Below are positions 36,308 through 42,063 of a DNA stretch of 42,063 bases, one piece after another. The notes beneath the pieces were generated by a model. The model saw nothing but the letters and a program-made list of their open reading frames with translations. It did not search any database and had not been told where the DNA came from. Both the position numbers and the translations under genes were made by a program. Every line of letters begins with the position of its first letter. Positions within the stretch are counted from its first letter, which is position 1. The DNA comes from DASUBV01 sp035763085 (GTDB taxonomy: Bacteria > Actinomycetota > Actinomycetes > Streptosporangiales > Streptosporangiaceae), in the NCBI GenBank assembly GCA_035763085.1, contig DASUBV010000197.1, positions 1 through 42,063 on the forward strand. Reading direction: 5' to 3'.

Positions 36308-38500
36308 GTGGACAGCCGGGTGCCGACCGTGGAGTCGGCGCAAGCGCAGGGCGGGCTCATGACCTGGCCCGTCCGGACGGGGTCGGTGCCGGCCCTGGCC
36401 GACGGGTTCAGCGCGAGGCCGGAGACCGGACCGGGCACCGGGGCGACACTGATCGCGGGAACCTCGACCGTCCTGGTCCCGGGACGGGCCCCGGCGGACG
36501 CCGCGGCCGACTGGCCGGCCTCCTGCGGCAAGACCCAGATCGCCGCGCACCTGGCCGAGACCCTGTGCCAGTCCCGCGATGTCGGCCTGCTGGCCTGGGT
36601 CACGGCATCCAGCCGCGCCTCGGTTCTGGCTGGCTACGTGGAGGCGGCCGCGACTGCCCTGGGCGCCGATCCGGCCGGGGACGCCGAGTCGGTCGCGGCG
36701 CGGTTCGCCGCCTGGCTCGCCGGGACCGGCCAGTCCTGGCTGGTCGTGCTGGACGCCCTGACCGATCCTGCCGACATGGAAGGGCTATGGCCGGGCGGGC
36801 CGGCCGGGCGGGTTCTCATCACGACCTCGAACCCGGCCGCCGTGCCGGCCGAGATCATGGCCAGCGCCGTGGCCGTCGGCGGCTTCAGCCCGCGCGAGTC
36901 GCTTGGCTACCTGATGGGCCGGCTCACCACCGACCCTGACCAGCGGCTCGGGGCCATCGACCTGGTCAAGGACCTGAACTGCGAGCCGCTGGCCCTGGCC
37001 CAGGCCAGCGCGGTCATCGCCAGCTCGGCGCTGTCCTGCCGGGACTACCGCGACTACTTCGTGCGGCGGCGCGATCACCTGGCCGGCACCACCGGCACCG
37101 AGCCGGCCGCTGCGTCGGTGACCTGGACGTTCTCGGTGGAGCAGGCCGACCGGCTCTCGCCGGATGGCGCGGCCAGGTCCGTGCTGGCACTCGGCGCGGT
37201 GCTGGACGGCCACGCGATTCCCGGCGCCATCTTCGCCACGCCGGCGGCGTCCGGGTACCTGCCCGGCGGTGGTACGGGCAGCCCCGCCGACCAGGAGCGG
37301 GTCCGCGCGGCGCTGCTCATCCTGGAACGCGCCGGCCTGCTGGCCATCGAGCCGGGTGAGACCTGGCCCACGATCCGGATGAGCCAGACGGTACAGGCCG
37401 CGACCCGCTCGGCCATGCCGGCGCAGATGCTGGAGCAGACGGTACGCGCTGCGGCCGATGCCGTGCTGGAGGCCTGGCCCGAGGAAGAGGGCCTGCCCTG
37501 GCTCGCCAGCGAGCTGCGCTCCTGCGCGGCAGCGCTCCAGCGCAACGCGGGCGACCTGCTGTGGGCGGGCGGCTGTCATCCGCTGCTGATGCGGGCCGGG
37601 CGGAGCCTGGACGCGGCCCACATGGCCGGGCCGGCCGTCATGCACTGGCGGGAGCTGGTCGCGGCCAGCGACCGGATCCTCGGCCCCGGCCACCAGGACA
37701 CCCTGGTGGCCGGCGAGCAGCTGGCCCGCGCATGCCTGGCCGCCGGCCGGGCTCCGGAGGCGGTTCCGTGGTTCCAGTGGGTGCTGACCCGGCGGCTGCG
37801 CGCGCTCGGGCCCGAGCACCCCGCCACCCTGGCCGCGCGCCGCAGCCTGGGCCATGCCCTGGTGGCCGCCGGCCAGCTCAGCGACGCGATCACCGCGCTG
37901 GACACCGCAGTCGGCGACTACGAGCGCGTCCATGGCACCGATCACCTGGAGACGCTCGACGCCCGCGACGAGCTGGCCGCTGCCTACTACGCGGCAGGCC
38001 AGGCCAGGGCGGCGGTCCAGCTGGCCCAGCGCACGCTCGCCGGCCGGGAGCGGATCCAGGGCGCACAGCACCCCGACACCATGGCGACCCGGCAGAAGCT
38101 GGCCGGTGCCCTCCTCGCCGCCGGGCGGAGCAAGGAGGCGCTGGCCCAGTACAAGCGGGTCGTGGCGGACCGGGAGCGCGTCCTGGGACCCGATCACCTG
38201 GACACGATCGCCGCCCGCGGCAGCCTCGGCTCGGCCTACCACTCGGCGGGCCGGATGGCCTCGGCGCTCCAGCTGTATGAGGAGACCCGCGACGGCTACG
38301 AGCGGGTGCTCGGCGCCGATCACCCGGACACCCTGGCCTACCGGGCCAGCCTGGCTAACGCCTACTACGCCGCCGGCCGGCTGACCGACGCCACGACGCT
38401 GCTGCGTGACACCGCCGCCCGCTGTGAGCGCGCCTTGCCGCCGGGCGACCCGCTGACCCTGGTCGTCCAGGAGAGCCTGACCAACATCGCCGGCGGCTAG
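36308..38500 (+). CDS. TPR protein with atypical NTPase domain
   Basis: The 730-residue protein has a STAND-like NTPase region at ~50-330. The P-loop is WPASCGKT (residues 69-76), so the first Gly of GxxxxGKT is a Trp. The Walker B strand SWLVVLDALTD is intact. From ~470 there are at least five ~42-residue tetratricopeptide units of the kinesin-light-chain type with LGPEHPATLAARRSLGHALVAAGQ, as in many actinomycete signalling proteins. It follows cvnD by 141 bases in the same direction and may be a downstream partner of the conservon. GTG 36308 is the first suitable start. No effector domain is visible. Confidence 0.82.
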   Translation: MDSRVPTVESAQAQGGLMTWPVRTGSVPALADGFSARPETGPGTGATLIAGTSTVLVPGRAPADAAADWPASCGKTQIAAHLAETLCQSRDVGLLAWVTASSRASVLAGYVEAAATALGADPAGDAESVAARFAAWLAGTGQSWLVVLDALTDPADMEGLWPGGPAGRVLITTSNPAAVPAEIMASAVAVGGFSPRESLGYLMGRLTTDPDQRLGAIDLVKDLNCEPLALAQASAVIASSALSCRDYRDYFVRRRDHLAGTTGTEPAAASVTWTFSVEQADRLSPDGAARSVLALGAVLDGHAIPGAIFATPAASGYLPGGGTGSPADQERVRAALLILERAGLLAIEPGETWPTIRMSQTVQAATRSAMPAQMLEQTVRAAADAVLEAWPEEEGLPWLASELRSCAAALQRNAGDLLWAGGCHPLLMRAGRSLDAAHMAGPAVMHWRELVAASDRILGPGHQDTLVAGEQLARACLAAGRAPEAVPWFQWVLTRRLRALGPEHPATLAARRSLGHALVAAGQLSDAITALDTAVGDYERVHGTDHLETLDARDELAAAYYAAGQARAAVQLAQRTLAGRERIQGAQHPDTMATRQKLAGALLAAGRSKEALAQYKRVVADRERVLGPDHLDTIAARGSLGSAYHSAGRMASALQLYEETRDGYERVLGADHPDTLAYRASLANAYYAAGRLTDATTLLRDTAARCERALPPGDPLTLVVQESLTNIAGG

Positions 38501-38560
38501 CCGACGGACAGCCTGCTGGCCCGGCATCGCGGTGCCAGGCCAGTTCGAGCGGCCGGCCTG

Positions 38561-38599
38561 CGGTGGCGGCCGGGCCGCAGGCTAGCCCGGCCGCCACCG
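38561..38599. terminator. 15-bp GC hairpin between convergent genes
   Basis: A perfect 15-bp stem, starting CGGTGGCGGCC at 38561, with a nine-base loop, ends at 38599, two bases before the lipase stop codon and 60 bases after the TPR gene. It can serve both strands. There is no T-tract. Confidence 0.6.
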
Positions 38600-38601
38600 G
38601 G

Positions 38602-39558
38602 TCAGACGTTGCCGAAGATCGGCCCGACCGCCGCGCAGGACGGCTGGAAGTCCGGCGCGTCCAGGCCCAGCGCGTTGATCATGTCCTGCAGCGCGTTTGA
38701 GTCGTAGGCGATCGAGAGGTGGTCGCTGGCGTCCTGGCGGCACTGGTTCTGCAAGGTGATGTTCTGCACGTTCGGCGCCGCCGGCAAGAACGCGTTGGTG
38801 TAGGGCGTCACCACGTCGTCGCCGGCCGTCTCGATGACGACGTACTGCACGCCGGCCGCCGTCGGCGCCTGGTTGAGCGAGCTCAGGAACGACGAGCCCT
38901 GCAGCTGCTGGACGCACGCCACGCAGCCGATCGACAGCAGCCCCGTCACCACGCCCGCCAGGCCGAAGTCGCTGACCAGCTGCTGCAGCCCGTCAACCGT
39001 GGTGCCGTAGTTCGACGGCGCGAAGCCGACCAGCATGTTCACCTTCGCCGCGCCGCCCAGGTTATCGATGTAGTAGCGCGGCATCATGCCGCCCTGCGAC
39101 CACCCCACCAGGTCCACCTTGCTGGCCCCGGTCGCCGCGAGCACGTGGCTGACTTCCGCCGACAACTGCGCCGCCGACGACCGGATGTCACCCATCGCGT
39201 GGAACATCGACAGCGGGATTGTCTGGCCGTAATTGAAGGCGTAAACGCAGTATCCGTTATTGACGAGGTCCGGAGAGATCGCCTCGAAGCTGTTGTACAT
39301 GCTGGCGAACGTGCCCTCCACCAGCACGACCGGATACGGGTGCGCGGCCGACGGATGGCAGCCGGCGTTGGCGCCGGCTGGCGACGCCTCGTAGAACAGC
39401 GGGCTGGCCGAGACCAGGAACGCTGCCGCCTCGCCGCCGAGGGGCAGCTGCACCGTGGTTGCCGCCCGGGCCGGCACGACGCCGGCGGCCAGCACGACCG
39501 CCGCCCCGGCCGCGACCGCGGGCATCCCGAAAAACCTGCGCCAGGGCCGTGATCGCAT
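38602..39558 (-). CDS. secreted lipase/esterase, lipase class 2 type
   Basis: The 318-residue protein has a signal peptide: basic MRSRPWRRFFG, hydrophobic AVAAGAAVVLAAGVV and cleavage near ARA-ATT. The alpha/beta hydrolase core has YPVVLVEGTFASMYNSFEAISPDLVNNGYCVYAFNYG and the nucleophile elbow VDLVGWSQGGMMPRYYIDNLGG. A catalytic Asp lies in AGDDVVTPYTNAFL and the His in SDHLSIAYD. Several cysteines suggest disulfides outside the cell. It acts on extracellular lipids or esters. ATG 39558 has AGAGGAG at the right distance; a longer frame is open upstream but would mask the signal peptide. Confidence 0.88.
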   Translation of the reverse strand: MRSRPWRRFFGMPAVAAGAAVVLAAGVVPARAATTVQLPLGGEAAAFLVSASPLFYEASPAGANAGCHPSAAHPYPVVLVEGTFASMYNSFEAISPDLVNNGYCVYAFNYGQTIPLSMFHAMGDIRSSAAQLSAEVSHVLAATGASKVDLVGWSQGGMMPRYYIDNLGGAAKVNMLVGFAPSNYGTTVDGLQQLVSDFGLAGVVTGLLSIGCVACVQQLQGSSFLSSLNQAPTAAGVQYVVIETAGDDVVTPYTNAFLPAAPNVQNITLQNQCRQDASDHLSIAYDSNALQDMINALGLDAPDFQPSCAAVGPIFGNV

Positions 39559-39773
39559 TCTTGCTCCTCTGTTGTTTTTCTTCTCAACGGGCAGGCCGGA
39601 GCAATAGTCAGGAATGGAAGCCGAACCCGCTATCTGGCGCAGCAATAATCAGCTCAGGGCGGCGCTGCCAGGCACGATGCCATTCAGGCCACCTAGGTTA
39701 CCGACGAGTATCATCCCGTGAACATTTCCTGTCAATAGCTCGCCACTGACAGCCGCCCGGGACGTGCCGGGGC

Positions 39774-40388
39774 CTAATAAGTGCCGGCCGACTCCCGCCA
39801 CATCGGGTACATGCTGGGCCCGTCGCCGCCCAGCCGGATGGGCGGGCCGTGATCGGCATAGCCGTGCTTCAGGTAGATGGCCCGGGTGCGCAGGCTGGCC
39901 GCCTCCAGGTAGGACGGCATCCCGGCCTGGTCGAGGCCGCGCAGGTAAGCGCGCAGCAGCGCGGTCCCGGTGCCCTGGCCCTGCCGGTCCGGCCGCACCG
40001 CCATCATGGCCAGGTGGTGGTGCGGGACGCCGCCCGGATGCCGCTGGTCCAGGGCCTCGTCAAACGCCTGGAACCGGCTCAGGTAGGGGCCGGTGACCGC
40101 GGCCAGCCGGGTGTCGTAGCCATCCGGGGGCGCGGCTGTGCCGTCCCCGGCGGGCAGCCACAGCGCCGCGGCAGCGCGGTCCGGCGTCGTGTGCACCACG
40201 CCGGCCGCGAGGACATGCTCGACGAAGATCGCGAAGTAGCCAGGGAAGATCTCCCGGCGGACCGCTGGGTCGGCGATCAGCCACCGGGACGGCTCCAGGT
40301 CGTGAAACGCCGCGGCCACCACGCCGCTGAGCGCACCGGCATCCGCCGGGCCGGCCGTGACCGGCCCGCCTCGCTCCGGACCGGTCAC
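39774..40388 (-). CDS. GNAT-family N-acetyltransferase
   Basis: The 204-residue acetyltransferase has the acetyl-CoA loop HLAMMAVRPDRQGQGTGTALLRAYLRGLDQAGMPSYLEAASLRTRAIYLKHGYADHGPPIRL, the pattern of proteins that act on small amines. The N-terminal part is LSGVVAAAFHDLEPSRWLIADPAVRREIFPGYFAIFVEHVL. The GTG start at 40388 overlaps the stop of the upstream APC permease gene, so transport and acetylation of one substrate are probably linked. The substrate is unknown. Confidence 0.86.
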   Translation of the reverse strand: MTGPERGGPVTAGPADAGALSGVVAAAFHDLEPSRWLIADPAVRREIFPGYFAIFVEHVLAAGVVHTTPDRAAAALWLPAGDGTAAPPDGYDTRLAAVTGPYLSRFQAFDEALDQRHPGGVPHHHLAMMAVRPDRQGQGTGTALLRAYLRGLDQAGMPSYLEAASLRTRAIYLKHGYADHGPPIRLGGDGPSMYPMWRESAGTY

Positions 40389-41869
40389 GCCTGCTCGCCG
40401 GCCGGCCCGGCGGGCCGGCCCGCGCGACCGACCGCGGCGTAGACGGCCAGGCGGCGGGACCGCAGCAGCAGGCCCCAGCACACCCCGATCGCGGCCACCG
40501 CGGCGTAGCTGGCCGGCAGGATCCAGGCCGCCGCGTCGCCGGGCGCGACACCGAGCAGGCCGGCATAGTTCTGCACGGCCAGCACGATAATGCCGGCCAG
40601 TGCCAGGACAGCCAGCGCCGGCGCGATCAGCCGCCGCCAGGCATTCTCGCCGCGGGCGTCCCGGCTGAAGAAGGTGATGACCGCGGCCGAGGTGCAGGCG
40701 AGCAGGAGGAGGATCCCGAAGCCGCCGGTGGTGCCCAGCCAGAAGAACAGGTGGGTCATCGGGTCCCAGCCGCCCGCCGCGTACGCCGCGATGACGATCA
40801 CGGCGGTGGCGCTCTGAGTCAGCGAGGCGGCCGTGGAGACGTGGTTGGCGCCGGTGCGGCCGAGCACGGTCGGCAGCACGTTCTCCCGGCCCAGCGCGTA
40901 CATGTACCGCCACACCACGTTGTGGAAGGCCAGCGCCGCCGCGAACAGCGAGGTCAGGAACAGCAGCTGAGCGGCGTCGGAGAGCCCGCTGCTGCCCAGC
41001 CCGAACAGCAGCCCGGGGCCCTGCTGCCCGGCCACCGCCACGACGTGCGACTTCCCGGCGTGCGCGGCCATGGCCCAGCTCACCGCCGCGTAGACCACCG
41101 CGATCAGGCCCAGCGCCAGGTAGGTCGCGAGGGGGATGGTGCGCCGGGCGCTGCGAGCCTCCTCGGCCAGCACCGGGGCCTGCTCGAAGCCGATGAACCC
41201 GAGCACGGCCACGACGGCCAGCACCCCGAAGGTGCCGAAGCCCGCCGACGTCAGGTCCGACGGGGACAGCGTGGCGAAGCTGAGGTGGCCGCCAGCGGGG
41301 TGCGCCAGGCCGGACGCCGCCTCGGCCACGATGACCACGACCTCGGCGCACAGCAGCACGCCGAGCACCCAGCCGGTGATGTCCACCCGCAGCAGGCCCA
41401 GCACCGCGACGATGGCCCACGCGATCAGCGCCCAGATCCACCAGTCCCAGTGCACGCCCAGGTGCCCGGCGGCCTCGCTCGCCGCTGTCGGGCCGAGCGC
41501 GCCGTACAGCCCGACCTGCAGGAACGTGTAAGCCAGCAGCGCCACCAGCGCGGCCGGGACCCCGGCCACCCGGCCGAGCCCGCGGGCAATGAAGGCATAG
41601 AACGCGCCGCTGTTGGTGACATGCCGGGCCATGGCCACATAGCCGGCCGCGAAGATGCCCAGGATGACGCCCACCGCGATGAACGCAGCCGGGATCCCGG
41701 TCAGCCCGGTGGTCTGGAAGGCGGTCGGGATGACGCCGGCCGCCACCGTCAGGGGGGCGACGCCGGCCAGGACGAAGTACAGCACCGACGGCACGCCCAG
41801 CCGGTTGGCGGCCAGGGTGGTGGTGCTGTCTGCTACGGGTGGTGCCGGGGCCGGGGGCGATGCGGGCAT
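40385..41869 (-). CDS. APC-family amino acid permease
   Basis: The 494-residue protein has about 12 membrane segments beginning at NRLGVPSVLYFVLAGVAPLTVAAGVIPTAFQ, the first-helix motif of APC transporters, followed by GYVAMARHVTNSGAFYAFIARGLG. FGTFGVLAVVAVLGFIGFEQAPVLAEEARSARRTIPLATYLAL is helix 6 and the intracellular loop. FHNVVWRYMYALGRENVLPTVLG is helix 8. It imports or exchanges an amino acid or amine across the cytoplasmic membrane. ATG 41869 follows AGGAG. The gene is coupled to the GNAT, and the 194 bases beyond it up to the window end show no further gene. Confidence 0.92.
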   Translation of the reverse strand: MPASPPAPAPPVADSTTTLAANRLGVPSVLYFVLAGVAPLTVAAGVIPTAFQTTGLTGIPAAFIAVGVILGIFAAGYVAMARHVTNSGAFYAFIARGLGRVAGVPAALVALLAYTFLQVGLYGALGPTAASEAAGHLGVHWDWWIWALIAWAIVAVLGLLRVDITGWVLGVLLCAEVVVIVAEAASGLAHPAGGHLSFATLSPSDLTSAGFGTFGVLAVVAVLGFIGFEQAPVLAEEARSARRTIPLATYLALGLIAVVYAAVSWAMAAHAGKSHVVAVAGQQGPGLLFGLGSSGLSDAAQLLFLTSLFAAALAFHNVVWRYMYALGRENVLPTVLGRTGANHVSTAASLTQSATAVIVIAAYAAGGWDPMTHLFFWLGTTGGFGILLLLACTSAAVITFFSRDARGENAWRRLIAPALAVLALAGIIVLAVQNYAGLLGVAPGDAAAWILPASYAAVAAIGVCWGLLLRSRRLAVYAAVGRAGRPAGPAGEQA

Positions 41870-42063
41870 GGCGCGCTCCTGGGTAAGCCGCGGGCGGCGG
41901 GCAGCAGAAATCGGGATGGCTTCAGGCCATATGCCCGGTAATGCCAATTTTTACCGTCCCTTGAACCTTCCGGCCACTCATTTTGCTGCCATTCCGCTGC
42001 CATTTCACTGGCCGGGCGATCCGGCCCGCGCCACCGGGCGCGATGCCGGGGTAGCCGGCCGGC

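Noticed and set aside
39774..41441. 555-residue minus-strand frame
   Set aside because: Only the last 204 codons are GNAT-like; the rest is a shadow of the APC permease gene.

Overview
The window is about 42 kb of very high-GC DNA with dense, translationally coupled genes (many GTGA/ATGA overlaps), frequent GTG starts and several probable leaderless promoters. Together with a Streptomyces-type conservon (cvnABCD), a DUF6510 protein, a PucR-type regulator and the codon use, this points to an actinomycete of the Streptosporangiales/Streptomycetales kind. The species cannot be named from the sequence. No rRNA, tRNA or CRISPR array was seen.

Layout. 1-540: the C-terminal end of murD, followed by a frameshifted scrap of an IS3-family transposase. 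538-1379: an ArsR regulator overlapping an AHSA1/SRPBCC protein. 1542-4205: an alkylation-repair block, with an ECF sigma factor, an O6-alkylguanine methyltransferase and a 2OG-Fe(II) oxygenase in one overlapping operon, plus a second methyltransferase gene running divergently. 4381-8262: an FAD-linked dehydrogenase, a cupin gene, an intact IS110-family element and a marR gene. The IS110 copy appears to have landed between the cupin gene and the divergent marR. 8389-11630: a PucR-type regulator with internal tandem repeats, a repeat-rich intergenic region and terC.

11575-16911 (all minus strand) is a coupled redox/signalling operon: a receiver-thioredoxin-reductase-like fusion, a cyclic-nucleotide-domain histidine kinase, a UBP-type zinc finger protein, a cytosolic YedY-like molybdenum enzyme, an FAD/NAD reductase and a DUF6510 zinc-ribbon protein. 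17200-19940: pgi and gnd. 20089-23796: a methyltransferase, then thyA-folA-HIT-GNAT, of which the first three overlap. 23896-25988: a DHA2-type exporter divergent from a second marR. 25950-28345: a cytidine-deaminase-fold protein coupled to an RfaE/HldE-like nucleotidyltransferase, then an FMN reductase. 28800-32484: a PRC-barrel protein, a RecQ helicase carrying a phosphoribosyltransferase-like C-terminus, and a methyltransferase. 32827-38500: cvnABCD followed by a TPR protein with an atypical P-loop. 38602-41869: a secreted lipase, a GNAT and an APC permease.

The best candidates for an undescribed system are: (i) the coupled REC-TrxR-like / cNMP-histidine kinase / UBP zinc finger / cytosolic YedY / FNR-like operon, which looks like a complete redox sensing and electron transfer unit; (ii) the overlapping nucleotidyltransferase plus deaminase pair, whose substrate is unknown; (iii) the sigma factor-Ogt-oxygenase operon, which looks like an alkylation response without Ada. 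All functions are read from motifs by eye; no database search was run.
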